This document shows, one piece after another, positions 9,756 through 21,235 of a stretch of DNA of 64,000 bases (its first letter is position 1; each line of letters opens with the position of its first letter). The translations under genes and the position numbers were made by a program. Source of the stretch: Sarocladium kiliense. Taxonomy: Eukaryota > Ascomycota > Sordariomycetes > Hypocreales > Sarocladiaceae. The notes below the pieces were generated by a model. It searched no databases, had not been told where the DNA came from, and worked only from the letters and a program-made list of their open reading frames with translations. The stretch covers positions 1,612,001 through 1,676,000 of the forward strand of contig JAUZTG010000016.1 of assembly GCA_030734395.1 (NCBI GenBank), written 5' to 3'.

Positions 9756-11210
9756 ATGTCTGCCCCCGCCCACAAGTTCAAGGTCGCCGACCTTTCCCTC
9801 GCTGCCTTCGGCCGCAAGGAGATCGAGCTGGCTGAGAACGAGATGCCTGGTCTCATGCAGACTCGCGAGAAGTACGCCGCCGACCAGCCTCTCAAGGGTG
9901 CCCGCATTGCTGGCTGCCTTCACATGACCATCCAGACCGCCGTCCTCATCGAGACCCTCACTTCCCTCGGTGCTGAGGTTACCTGGACCAGCTGCAACAT
10001 CTTCAGCACCCAGGACCACGCCGCTGCCGCCATTGCTGCCTCTGGTGTGCCTGTCTTCGCCTGGAAGGGCGAGACGGAGGAGGAGTACAACTGGTGCCTT
10101 GAGCAGCAGCTCACTGCCTTCAAGGATGACCAGAAGCTGAACCTCATCCTCGACGACGGTGGTGACCTCACTGCCCTTGTCCACAACAAGTACCCTGAGA
10201 TGCTCAAGGGCTGCTACGGTGTCTCTGAGGAGACCACCACTGGTGTCCACCACCTCTACCGCATGCTCAAGGAGGGAAAGCTCCTTGTTCCTTCCATCAA
10301 CGTCAACGACTCTGTCACCAAGTCCAAGTTCGACAACCTCTACGGCTGCCGCGAGTCTCTCATCGACGGTATCAAGCGTGCTACCGACGTCATGATTGCT
10401 GGCAAGGTCGCCGTTGTCGCTGGTTTCGGTGATGTCGGCAAGGGTTGCGCCATGGCCCTCCACGGCATGGGTGCCCGTGTCATCGTCACTGAGATTGACC
10501 CCATCAACGCTCTTCAGGCTGCCATGGCCGGCTACCAGGTCATCCCCATGGAGAAGGCCGCTTCCATCGGTCAGATCTTTGTCACCACCACTGGCTGCCG
10601 TGATATCCTGACTGGTGTTCACTTCGAGGCCATGCCCAACGATGCCATCGTCTGCAGTATGTATACTTGATCCTAGCACTCGTAGCATTTTACTAACCGG
10701 AATTCCAGACATTGGTCACTTCGACATTGAGATCGACGTTGCCTGGCTCAAGAAGAACGCCAAGTCCGTCCAGAACATCAAGCCCCAGGTCGACCGCTTC
10801 ACCATGGCCTCCGGCCGCCACATCATCCTCCTCGCCGAGGGTCGTCTCGTCAACCTTGGCTGTGCCACTGGTCACTCCTCTTTCGTCATGTCCTGCTCCT
10901 TCACCAACCAGGTCCTTGCCCAGATCATGCTGTACAAGGCTGCCGACCAGGAGTGGGCCAAGAAGTACGTTGAGTTTGCCAAGACCGACAAGCTAGAGGT
11001 TGGCGTCTACGTCCTCCCCAAGATCCTCGATGAGGAGGTCGCCCGTCTCCACCTCGCTCACTGCCAGGTCGAGCTCAGCCAGCTCACCAAGGTCCAGGCT
11101 GAGTACCTCGGCCTCACCGTTGAGGGTCCCTTCAAGAGCGACATGTATGATCCCCCTTGAGAGTTCGAACACAGAGATAATTACTGACTTATTCCAGCTA
11201 CCGCTACTAA
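9756..11210 (+). CDS. Adenosylhomocysteinase (S-adenosyl-L-homocysteine hydrolase)
   Basis: NAD-dependent enzyme that splits S-adenosylhomocysteine to adenosine and homocysteine, relieving product inhibition of methyltransferases. Three exons: 9756-10656, 10709-11144 and a 13-base last exon 11198-11210, with GT-AG introns 10657-10708 and 11145-11197. The sum gives 449 aa, the usual fungal length. Visible motifs are the substrate-binding HMTIQTA region, CNIFSTQDHAAAA, the NAD-binding GFGDVGKGCA loop, and TGCRDI. Only with the 13-base exon does the protein end in the family's YRY tail; reading on without splicing ends it in YDPP. Usage is dominated by C-ending codons, fitting high expression. 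Confidence 0.96.
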
Positions 11211-11778
11211 TTTAACTATACGACCTTTCCTTTGTAACTACGCCTTTCCCTTTTGTATTCATACCCCAAGGGTCCTTCAACTGGATACCTACGTGTAACG
11301 AAGTTCATGTCCCATTTTCCTCTCAACACAACGGGCGATGGGCAAAAGATTGTGTTTTCAACAGCATAAAACTTGCGAGGCATATAGGGGTTTTTACGGA
11401 CGGAAATTTGGAGCTGTGGCAGGTGACAGATCCTGACCACCAACAAAACATATGAAAAAGAAGAAATTTCTTGCTTGGAGCAAAGGGAGCTTTCTAGAGG
11501 GGAACAACAAAGTTCAACCAAAACAAGGGGTCAAACTTGCTGGATTTGTTGCTTAGCTTGAATACCTACCAAGACGGAGGAAATCAAGGATGAGGGGCTC
11601 AACACCCCTGACAAATATTGGGTTCACTATCGCGTGCATGTGTCCGTTCTCCTTCAGGGCCTCCAGGATCATTGGAGGTCACTCCGGGCAGCGCATTCAG
11701 AGCATGTGACAGTCACCAACAGCCGTCTCGTGACATTCCTAGGCCTTTGTCTGTTCATGGTCTACCTTTACTAGCTTG
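11211..11778. other. Convergent 3' region
   Basis: 568 bases between the ends of two convergent genes, presumably their 3' UTRs and polyadenylation sites. The frames at 11216-11521 and 11618-11968 have no domain content. Confidence 0.4.
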
Positions 11779-12961
11779 TCACCGCGTCCCGTTAAGTTTA
11801 TCCTGCTTCGCTTTCTGCTCCGGTACGATACTCTTCAGTCTCCCCTCCACAAGCGCCATTCTAATGTTGTCAAATGCCCACTCCTCCATCTTCGTCTCTG
11901 TCTCGACCGTCCAGGTTCCCATATGCGGGACCAGTAAAACCCTCTCGTTGTTCAACAGACCGGGGTGAACAGCTGGCTCGTTCTCGTAGACGTCGAGACC
12001 GACAGAGGCGATATGACCGGAGTCGAGGTAGGAGACGAGAGCGGACTCGTTGATAATGGCGCCGCGGGCGGTGTTGACCAAGACGAGACCCGGCTTCGTG
12101 AGGGAGAGTTCGTGGTGGGAGATGATGTGGCGGGTTTTAAACTGAATGTGTCAGTACAAGCCGCATCTGATATGTTGGCAGGGAAGAGCCTACGTTCAGA
12201 GGCAGACTGAGACTGAGGACATCACTTTCTCGTAGCAAGGTCTCAAAGTCCACATACTCAGCTCCAGCTTCCAGCTCCTCTCCTAATCTTGTCCTGTTAT
12301 GATATCTAACCTTCATCCCAAAAACGCGTGCCCTCTCTGCAACGGCCCTTCCAATGCCTCCCATGCCTAAGATCCCTAGGATCTTGCCCTGTGGATCATG
12401 CCCCAGCTTTGGAAGTGGAGAGCCGCGCCATTGACCAGCGCGGAGACTGGCCATTGAGATGGGAAGATTGCGTAGACATCCTAGAATGAGGAAGATGGCG
12501 AGGTCGGCGGTTGAGGCGTCGACAGCTGTGGGAGTGTTGGACACGTGGATGTCGCGTGATGAACAAGCTTCGACGTCGATCTGATCGTAGCCAGCTCCTT
12601 CACAGGATTTAGCCAACCGCATATTTAGCCCTGAGGACGGCTTACCTACCGTTGTGGCAGATAAAGCGAAGGCTTTCAGGAAGGGCCTGGACTAGCTCCT
12701 TATCGAATCGACCGGTGAGGTCAATGGAATCGAAAGTTCGGTAGGCGAGAACGACACCGTCCAGAGCACCGGAAGCACATTCTTCGAGGAACGATTGACG
12801 GCCTGTTGAGGCCGGCTTAACGACTTCAGCTATCTTGCTGATGTTCTCCCATGCCTCGTGAGCGCTGCAATATTAGTATCAAGCTCAGGATTCAAGCGAC
12901 AACGCTGCACTCACTGTTCGATAACTCCTAGCTGGAGAATCTTGGGCTTTGCGACCGACAT
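11779..12961 (-). CDS. D-isomer specific 2-hydroxyacid dehydrogenase (glyoxylate/hydroxypyruvate reductase-like)
   Basis: NAD(P)H-dependent reductase of 2-oxoacids. Four exons: 12961-12915, 12864-12650, 12597-12194 and 12141-11779, with introns 12865-12914, 12598-12649 and 12142-12193; the sum is 342 aa. The Rossmann motif GILGMGGIGRAVAERA follows VDASTADLAIFLILGC. The catalytic set is visible as VNTARGAIIN (Arg), DVYENEP (Glu) and VPHMGTWT (His). The N-terminus MSVAKPKILQLG is the usual start for fungal members, where the product is often compared with yeast Gor1. The exact substrate (glyoxylate, hydroxypyruvate or another 2-oxoacid) cannot be read from sequence. Confidence 0.9.
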
Positions 12962-13662
12962 GATGAATCGCTATAATGGTACTTCAAGAGGAGAATTCAT
13001 TGATAAGGTGAGCTTTTGAAAGCGTATCTAAGCACCAGGCAAAGTAACAAGTCGTCCTTTCAACCCCAAAGCCAAGTGACGCATCGCGGGGCGAACGGCG
13101 GGGCCCCTCAGAGGGCGCCCATTTTCCCCAGTCTCCAACCCGACCCCCGATGAAAAGAAATGATGCAGCCTACGTGTCTTCCCATTCTAACCTATCTATC
13201 TGACAGGACGGAAGGAAGAGATAATGGCGGGCGCGGGGAGAGGGAAACTACCCGGTTCGTTGCCCCGAGCTTTTCATGCACTGATAGGGAATATGCAGAA
13301 TGCCGGGTGACGTGGTGGGCTACACCGGTTTCGCCCGTGCCGTGCGGGCGTTTATATTAGGGGGTGGTTTGGAAATGGAAGGGTTGCAGAGAGAGAGGGA
13401 AAAGTGTAATGCGGCTTGCGAGGCGGTGAGGATGTCGAGAGTGAGGCGGATGGAACATGAGATAGAGTGTACAATAAGACTGGAGGCCGATATCGGGCAT
13501 GAGGTGATGTCCTGCATTGATTGAACAATCGTATCTCTGACAAAATGGAATTGGCCGGTACAGCCTGTAGTATGACAAGCCAGCATGGTATCCCCTGACA
13601 CGTCGCCTTTGCCTATCTCTATATTTCCCTCTCTCTTGAAACCTACTCAGTGTTGGGCCACC
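12962..13662. other. Intergenic, dehydrogenase promoter and DUF1640 3' flank
   Basis: 701 bases. It lies upstream of the dehydrogenase (minus) and downstream of the DUF1640 gene (minus). Frames at 13300-13601 on both strands are unconvincing. No gene is seen. Confidence 0.4.
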
Positions 13663-14517
13663 TCACATCAACAACCTCCAGGCACCAAGTAGCAGAGCGG
13701 CGAAACCCGTGCAAACACCCATCAACCACTGCAAAGTCTGGAACTTCACCTGCTCCAATTTCTCCCTCAACGCAGCAACCTCCTGCTCAATCTTCGTCTC
13801 CGTCTCCTTAACCTTCAGCTCCTGTCCCACCGCTTCTTCCCTGATTCTGCCCTTCTCCAAGTTCAAGTCAAGCCGGACACTAGCCTGTGTGCGACCAATC
13901 TCGTCGCGCAGACGGCTGCTGAGCTTGGCGATGTCGTTGGTAAGGCGTTCGTGAGTGTTTCGGGTGGTGTTTGACTCGGTACTGTCGGCGGAGAGGAGCT
14001 CGGAGCGCAGTTTGGCGAAGTCGACTTTTTGAGTGTAGGTTGCTTTGGCGGCGTCTTCGCGGAGAACCATGGTTCGGGTAAGGTTTTGAATGCTGCATAA
14101 TCGTGTGATTAGACTTCAAGATGTGGAAAAGGTGCGACGGGGGTCTTACCTTTCCTCAATCACGTCGTTGAGGACCTTCATCATAGCCACGGATTGATCT
14201 TCGGTGAAGCCTTCGCTTTGTAGCCGCTGCACAAACTTGAGGGTGTCGAAGTGGTGATCACGCTGCTTGCGCTCGGTAGCATGGAACGCGCGCCGAAGAA
14301 TGACGCTGTTCTTTTCATGCTGAGAGCAATATCGGCCGGTCGGTCTTGAAGAGCGATTACCGGTATGCAGGGATGCTGCGAAGGCAGGAGCCCATTGCTG
14401 GCGGGGGATGAGGAGACGCGTACTGCGTGAGGCCATGGCTGGAGAAGCACCCCAGCTAAGACGAGGTAAAAGAAAGCGGGGAAGGGCCTCTGCGGCCGCG
14501 ATAGTTGGGGTGGCCAT
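13663..14517 (-). CDS. Mitochondrial coiled-coil protein, DUF1640/CCDC90 (MCUR1/Fmp32-like)
   Basis: Two exons, 14517-14150 and 14092-13663, with a GTAAGA...GCAG intron (14093-14149); 265 aa from the ATG at 14517. The family is made of inner-membrane coiled-coil proteins linked to calcium-uniporter regulation in animals and to respiratory-complex assembly in yeast. The N-terminal part is Arg/Ser-rich without acids, a likely presequence. The core reads HHFDTLKFVQRLQSEGFTEDQ, then a long charged coiled coil with ETETKIEQEVAALREKLEQ. A hydrophobic C-terminal anchor (WLMGVCTGFAALLLGAWRLLM) completes the standard layout. An in-frame ATG at 14607 would add 30 residues; I prefer 14517 because the added part is unlike a presequence. 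Confidence 0.85.
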
Positions 14518-15172
14518 GGCTGGTGGGATGAGGTTGATATGATGATGGGATGGAGATGAGATGGATGGAGCTGCGAAGCAGAAGCAGGGGCAAGCCGCGA
14601 GCTCCACCTGTCAGGCACAACCTCAACCCTGTCAAGCGTAAACGCTCAAGTCCGTTCTCAACGGCTTGTCGTAACGTGCTGTGGGTCAAAGTTGACTATG
14701 ACTTAACCTCAAATGACCAGTACAGTTCTATAGCTTGGATATGTTAAATGTACATTCTGGCGTTGACTTCCTGATTGCGTCTCCAGCCCACTCATCCAGC
14801 CCTACGCCCAGATCACGGGACCGGACTTGACGCAGCCGAAAACCCGGTCCCCGTGATTTGTCCCTTAGCCGCTTACCTAACCGCCATCCGCCACCGAATT
14901 CGTTGCTGATCTCCATCGCGTCTGCGCCTCAACTCCGAACCATCCGTGAAAGTCCCAGATCACCAACTCCGTCCCTACTCACAGCTGAACTTACTTTTTG
15001 ACACATTGACTTTGAATCTTGTCTTGGCACGCCATTGTCCAAACAGGGTAGGAATTCCGTTGCAGCCACGATCGGCGTAGCCAACGCGCTTTCTGTCTCG
15101 GATGAACAGATCGTGATCGGAGTCACACGGGATCCCGACACCGCTGATTCCGTATACGGCTGTTGATCAAAC
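14518..15172. promoter_or_regulatory. Divergent intergenic region, DUF1640 gene and Zn2Cys6 factor
   Basis: 655 bases between divergent starts. No conserved frame and no obvious known operator was recognised. Confidence 0.4.
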
Positions 15173-17219
15173 ATGGCGCCACCACAAATGCCGTCGCCGG
15201 CACCATCTGCTGGTTACGGAAGGTCATGCACCAATTGCTCCCGTGCGAAATGCAAGTGTATCTTGCGTCCGGATGGCCAAATTTGCGAAAGATGCCATCG
15301 TTTGCGAAAGGATTGTCAGCCTATGGTCTCGTCCAGGAAACGGACAGTCAAGAAATCATCATCATCACGGACGGCTCAGCTCGAGGAGAAGCTTGACGAC
15401 CTGGTCTCTATCCTAAGGGCTTCTCAAAGCCAACCTGTAGCTCAACAGGCAGCCAACAATGATGATCCCCCACAGCCGGATCGAATGAACTCAACACCAA
15501 CCCCCTCGACCGATTCAAGACAATTTCCAAGTCGACTTGACTCCCTTGCTACAGCCGCGACATCTTCCACAACTGCTTCTTCCGCTTACAGACTTCCCAC
15601 TATTCAGTATAACGCAGAAATATCCAAGTCAATTGACAGACCACAGGATCTGTACTGGCAGGAGCCGTCACCTGTCGAAGCGAATGCCCGGCTAGACAAG
15701 TTTCGGACATGGCTCCCTTACTTTGGCTACATGCATCTTCCTGCAGAGACGAAGGCTGAAGATTTGCGACGTGAGAAGCCAGTTCTCTACTCTGTCATCA
15801 TGGACATCACATCCATGTCAGTACCGGAACAATACGCCATGAGCGAAAGCATCCGGAGAGACTTGCTTCAACGGATCTACATCGACACCGAACGATCCAT
15901 GGACATTCTCCTTGCAATCATCACATTCCTCACCTGGTTTGTTGCCCTTTGTCTAGACTTGTCATGAAATGGAGCTAACATGACACAGGGCACACTATAA
16001 TACTGGATCACAGGGCAAGCCCTTCATCATCCCCTACTCACAACTAGCAACCACCTTGATCTTTGACCTGGGCCTCAATAAGTCAGTCAGAGAAGAACAG
16101 CATTTTGCTGCATGCTTCAAGGTGTATGGACCCCCTCCTGGCAAGGCAGGGTCCGTCCGTCCTCCCTCCCGTCCACGAACCATGGAAGAAAGGAGAGCCA
16201 TGTTGGCGTTTTGGTTCTTATCATCTCAGTATGTCAACCGATCGAATACTCGTGCAGGAATTCGCTAACGTTGCGTTATAGATTTGCCATGTTCGTTGGC
16301 AAGATGGACACCATGAAGTGGACAGATTATATGGACGAATGTCTCGAAATCTTCGAGAAGAGTCCCGAAATTCCGACCGACGAGACTCTTGCTGTGCTTG
16401 TTCGCTTGCAGCGAATCAATGACGAGGCACAAGAACTTCTTGTCAAAGATGCCATGGCTGACGTGGGAGGGACGCCGACCTGGATGTTCCGAAAAGGGAT
16501 GAAGGAAAGACTCGATAATGTCAGAAATAAGACGCGCCCAGAGCTCACATCAAATGGTAAGCTTGATTCTAGGTTCTCTCCCGATTTCCCACAGCCATTT
16601 CTGACACTCCTCAGCTCTCGTTCAAGCTCACTTCTACGCAACGGAGATCCAAGTCGAGTCCGTGGGCCTATTTGCTGAATCCGACATGCCTGAGGCTCAT
16701 CGCATCAACGGCATGTACGCCACAGTCAAGGCCGTGCGGGCTTGGTACGATCTCTGGCTTAACATGCCACCCCAAGAAGTTCCAGGGATGCCATTCAGCT
16801 TTTTCATTCACTTCACCCAAACGCATGTGGTTTTATACAAGCTCACAGTCTCAAATGATCCGGCATGGGACAAGTCTTACCTGCGCTCCACGGCGGACCC
16901 CACAATCTATCTCGATCGAAGTATCGAGCGGTTCCAGGCGATTGCGGCCATGTACCCCATGAAGACGAATTCGGATTTGCCGACCATTTTCTGCAAAGGT
17001 GCATCCATGGTCAGCCACATCAAGGCCACATGGGAACCAACCTTGATGCAGCACCTAGGTGGCCTTCCCACACCCGAAAGCCAGGCAGCACCCAATTCGG
17101 CAATCGGGCTGACACCAAACTTATCTGTGGATCCGACCGTCGGGCTTGGTGATCCTAGTACCTGGGACTTCGGCGACATGGGTTGGATGACCGACGTATT
17201 TGGCCCGTGGGAGTTCTGA
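15173..17219 (+). CDS. Zn2Cys6 fungal transcription factor
   Basis: Four exons: 15173-15936, 15989-16228, 16282-16556 and 16615-17219, with introns 15937-15988, 16229-16281 and 16557-16614; the sum is 627 aa. The zinc cluster sits at residues about 19-46: C-TN-C, SRAKCK, C, eight residues, C-ER-C, HRLRKD, C. This is a canonical C6 binuclear cluster, followed by a basic/Ser linker and a short heptad-like segment (AQLEEKLDDLVSIL) for dimerisation. The middle region matches the usual fungal regulatory domain only loosely. The acidic, aromatic C-terminus (WDFGDMGWMTDVFGPWEF) looks like an activation tail. It lies 473 bases upstream of an MFS exporter on the same strand, so it may control that gene; this is inference. 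Confidence 0.9.
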
Positions 17220-17692
17220 TCACTGTGATGTAGCCCTTCACCTCACCCCATTTCCAGGCAGAGCCTGAGTTTCATATCTTACGCGAGTCCATAAGGCTAC
17301 AATGAGAGCGGAGTACTTTCCGTTTTCATCCTCTCGCGCGCAACGCGATCGAGGGCTATACGATTATGCCTGCTGACATGTCAGCACGGATTCGGTCCCT
17401 TCATCAGCTGGCCTCTGGCAACACCCAATGGGCATCCCCACTAATGATCCTATCTACAAGGGGACATCTTTGATCTTCTAAGCCAAATAATTTAGGAGTC
17501 GGTGATCCATAAGCCCAGCTCACACACTTCGGTACGCGGCAAAGGCGATTGGCTGCTGCTTGCCTACAATTTGGATATCCTTACACATGATGGTGTGCTT
17601 TTCATTGCACTCTTAAAGGGCATGGCCCATGTTAGTTGCGCGCACGCTGTACGGTCCAACCTGTGCAGGGACATCCATAACCTCGGCCAGCC
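17220..17692. promoter_or_regulatory. Intergenic, Zn2Cys6 factor to MFS exporter
   Basis: 473 bases holding the 3' end of the regulator and the promoter of the transporter. I found no clear CGG-type inverted or direct repeat that I would call a binding site. Confidence 0.35.
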
Positions 17693-19729
17693 ATGGCGTC
17701 CCATCAAGCTTCGCCGCCCGAAGGGTCGCGCAACTCTATCGATAGACGCCGGGATCAGTCGGCATCGACAAATAGTCAGGATGAAACCCTCATTGATGCC
17801 TCGCCTGGCAGAACGGACGAGGTCGTCGCGGCAGAGAAACAAGCCGTCGATGTTGTCGACACCAGGAAGAAGCCTCTAAGCGGGTTGCAGTTCGTGGTTG
17901 TTGTCACAGCGGTTACACTTACTGGAGTCATTGTACTTATGGATATGACTGTCCTTGTAACGGTATGTTGATTGCATTCCCCAAATATACGGATTCTCGG
18001 CTGATCCCTTGTTGCAGGCTATTCCTGAGATCACGACGGTCTTCAACTCCCTTGACGATATAGGCTGGTATGCAAACGCGTATACAATCACTATGTGAGT
18101 TTGGCCTGCTTATATGCAGTGTCGGAGCTGACCGTGAATTCAGGGCCGTACTTCTGCCTTTGGCTGGCAAACTCACGAGCCATTACAACAGCAAGGTGGG
18201 CTCTGCCAGGATCAGATGGTGATTCCTTTGAAAGTATGTTGACGTTGCATCGCCAGTTGATATTCATGATCTTCCTCTTCCTGTTTACGCTTGGCAACGC
18301 CATCTGCGGCGCCGCTCAGTCTTCGACAATGCTCATCATCGGTCGGGCTGTCGCCGGGCTGGGCGGTTCAGGCCTGATCAACTCCGCATTGACGATCGTT
18401 TCGGCGGCATCACCGGTGGAGAAGCGGCCGATTATGTACGGAATTGTCATGGGCTTCGCTCAAGTTGGCGTGGCTTTGGGTCCGATTGTTGGTGGAGCGT
18501 TGACGGAACACGCAACCTGGCGATGGTGTAGGTTGCCCAAAGACTGTCCTCTATAACGTTTCTCTGACCTGTTTAGGCTTCTATATGAACCTCCCAATTT
18601 GTGGGGCTGTTGCCGCGGCTATGATATTCATTCAGGTCCCGGATGAGAGCGTTCCTCTCGAAGGCAGTCTGACACATGCCCTCCTTTACAAGATGGATCT
18701 CATCGGCTTCTCGATCCTTGCTCCAAGCTCGATCATGTTCTTGCTGGCATTAGCCTACGGAGGCGTCGACCACCCTTGGGATTCTGCCACGGTCATCGGT
18801 CTTTTCTGTGGCGGCGGCGTTGGCTTCATCCTCTTCTTCATTTGGGAAGAGCGTGTAGGAACCGATGGCATGTTCCCGTCTATACTCCTTCGTCGGCGGA
18901 TAGTTTGGGCATCGTGTGTGTCGCAGATGATGTTCTTTGGTGCTATCCTTGTAGGGTCGTTCTTTTTGTCGATCTACTTCCAGTCGGTCAAAGGGGAATC
19001 GCCGCTAGGAGCAGGAGTGAATGTTCTGCCCGTGACGTTGGTGCAGGTATTCAGTGTTCTGGTCTCTGGAGCCCTGAGTGAGTCACTATTCAGCTCATTC
19101 CTCGATTACATGTTGAGGCTATTGTCACATCAATTACTGACCGCCACACAGCTCAGAGACTCGGCTACTATCTGCCTTTTCCGATTGCAGGAGGGCTCTT
19201 CTTTGCTATCGGCTTCGGTCTTCTTTCTACTCTCGACAGGAGCTCCACGACAGCCCAATGGGTTGGTTACCAGATCATCGTGGGCTTAGGCCGCGGCCTT
19301 CCCATGCAGTCTGGTCTCCTTGCGGTACAAGCAAACGTCGGCCCATCTCTGATGGCCGTTGGCACCGCCATGATTCTCTTCTCACAGCAGTTCGGCGGCG
19401 CCCTCGTCATCGCCATCGCCCGGGCACTCCTCTCACAAAAGCTGCGAGACGAGCTCAAGGATCGAATTCCTGGGGTGGATGCCCAGGCGGTGGTAGATGC
19501 CGGAGCGAGGGGTGATTGGAAGGCACTGGTCGGGGAGGGGGACATCCCGGAAGTCATTGCTTCTTACACCGTCGCGGTAGGTGATACCTTTTACTTGGGT
19601 GCAGCATGTGGTGTTGCGGTGTTCGTTGTTTCTTTTGGCATGGGGTGGGTAGATTTGAGGAAGGTGAATGCTGCGGCTGCTCCTGAGACAGACCGCGAAG
19701 CGGTTGCTGTGGGAGAGACGAAGGCTTGA
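17693..19729 (+). CDS. MFS multidrug/toxin exporter, DHA2 (14-TM) type
   Basis: Proton-coupled efflux protein of the plasma membrane. Six exons: 17693-17962, 18018-18094, 18144-18195, 18257-18527, 18577-19077 and 19152-19729; the sum is 582 aa. The cytosolic N-terminus (about 60 aa) is polar. The first membrane span reads VVVVTAVTLTGVIVLMDMTVLVT, followed by AIPEITTVFNSLDDIGWYANAYTIT, the typical DHA2 start. Later come IIGRAVAGLGGSGL (motif B), GVALGPIVGGAL (antiporter motif C) and ATWRWCFYMNLP, which forms only across the 18528-18576 intron. GLGRGLPMQ and a charged C-terminus end it. Secondary-metabolite or xenobiotic export is the family role; the substrate is unknown. No biosynthetic genes adjoin it. 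Confidence 0.92.
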
Positions 19730-20126
19730 TGGTAATGAGGATGTGTAAGATGTGATGGAGTACCGGCGCATTTTGTATGGGCAACAGCCTTGCGAACATA
19801 GATACACGGGATCTTTGATACCTTATGGATGGCGGAGCACACAATTGGTCCCAGTTGCCGTGGCAGACCTATTGCAATACTTGCTCTTGACATAAAAACA
19901 AATTACACATGACCTTGTTGCCAGATTTGAGATAATTGCGTCCATCCATGGTGCGTTTATGCGGGTGATTGCGCTGTGGGCTACGGAGAGGCATTGGTTG
20001 GGCTCTCGATGTGTGGGGGCATGTTTGGTGCAGACAGAAAATGAAGGACGAACTCGCCATCTACATCGCTTCCCCATACTGCGCTTCATGTACACAAGTC
20101 GCCTAATCTATCACACAGCACGCATC
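19730..20126. other. Intergenic, MFS exporter to YwbE-domain gene
   Basis: 397 bases. The open frame of the next gene extends upstream to 19959, but that part has no Kozak-supported start or RGG-like character and is treated as leader. Confidence 0.35.
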
Positions 20127-20744
20127 ATGAACCGCCCACGCAATCGTCAACCCCGTCCACCACGCGGCAACGGCACCAACGGTGGACGAGGAGGCAGAGG
20201 AGGAGGTCATCGCTCACAGGACCGCGACTCCAGATGGAGAGCTGGTACGCCACAGCAAGCAGCTGGCACGGTACCAACCATCCAGCAGGTCATCCCTGGA
20301 GCCTCAGTTTTTATTATTTTGAAAGAGGATCAGCCCACTGGAACGGAGACGCAGGGTGTTGTGCAGGAATTGCTGACGAGGGGAAATCACCCGCGAGGCA
20401 TCAAGGTGCGGTTGAGGGGCGGGTTGGTCGGGAGGGTGCAGCGAATGAGCTCTGAAGAAACGTCATCACCAGAGATTTCGACTGCTCAGGTTGTGAGACA
20501 GAGTCCTCTGGTTGGTGCTGGCACATCACGGATCAAGTACCGTGATATCAGACAGGAGGAGGATGATGAGGAGCCGCCGCAGAGGAGCCTCGCTGATTAT
20601 CTCCCTGCTGGGTTTGAAGAGCTGGATGTGGGCGGAGGACCATCCCAAGCACGGGGAGAAGTCGCGAAATGCCCTTTTTGTGAGGATTTTGAGGGTGATG
20701 AGGTGGCGGTTTCTTATCACATCGACCAGAAGCACCTGTCGTGA
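20127..20744 (+). CDS. RGG-box / YwbE-like (DUF2196) / C2H2 protein
   Basis: Single exon, 205 aa from the ATG at 20127. Three parts are visible. Residues 1-40 are an Arg/Gly-rich tail (GRGGRGGGHR) typical of RNA-binding RGG boxes. Residues about 50-110 carry the YwbE/DUF2196 pattern: IPGASVFIILKEDQPTG, then TQGVVQELLTRGNHPRGIKV and RLRGGLVGRV. In bacteria this domain is a stand-alone protein of about 60 aa with no firmly assigned role. The acidic linker (EEDDEEPP) leads to a C-terminal zinc finger, C-PF-C, twelve residues, H-IDQK-H, which fits the classical C2H2 spacing. The combination suggests an RNA-linked role, which is inference. Confidence 0.78.
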   Translation: MNRPRNRQPRPPRGNGTNGGRGGRGGGHRSQDRDSRWRAGTPQQAAGTVPTIQQVIPGASVFIILKEDQPTGTETQGVVQELLTRGNHPRGIKVRLRGGLVGRVQRMSSEETSSPEISTAQVVRQSPLVGAGTSRIKYRDIRQEEDDEEPPQRSLADYLPAGFEELDVGGGPSQARGEVAKCPFCEDFEGDEVAVSYHIDQKHLS

Positions 20745-21235
20745 ACCGCCCCATGTGTCTCTACAGCTATTGCTCAACCTTGGGGGCCTCAGCATCATCG
20801 GGGCCTTTTACGACAAGATCACCCCTGCTATGGATCGATCGATGGACATGAGCTCAAAATTTGGAACTCTTTTGGGAGCTGTGTCGCCGATGCTTGTCGA
20901 TGCTCAGCGCTGTAGTGCGATGGGAGGCTGTGGCTAGTGAACGTGTGGGATGACGACATGATGCTGACCGCGGTTGGAGATGTCAACCTCGGGGCTCCGC
21001 GACACCACCCTCACCATCCTGCAACGTAGAAATTATCGTACAAGATTCAGCCCTTTTTGTGGCAACACAGCCAGCGGCCCAAAGGATTGCTAGCAGCTGA
21101 AGCGCTATCCTTCTGCTTATACAGCGAGACCTCCAACAATGCGGTGGGCTTAGGACGTGGCATCGACACCGTGTCAACGGCAATCTCGTTGCCTTTTTGA
21201 CAAAGCACCACAGAAATGCGTCTGTATTGCCAAGT
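20745..21235. other. Intergenic, YwbE-domain gene to metalloprotease
   Basis: 491 bases. Frames at 20512-20937 and 20983-21417 are shadows or random. Nothing else is visible. Confidence 0.4.

Noticed and set aside
9735..10712. 325-aa minus-strand frame opposite adenosylhomocysteinase
   Set aside because: Mirror of a strongly codon-biased gene; Val/Leu/Gly/Asp-rich shadow translation.
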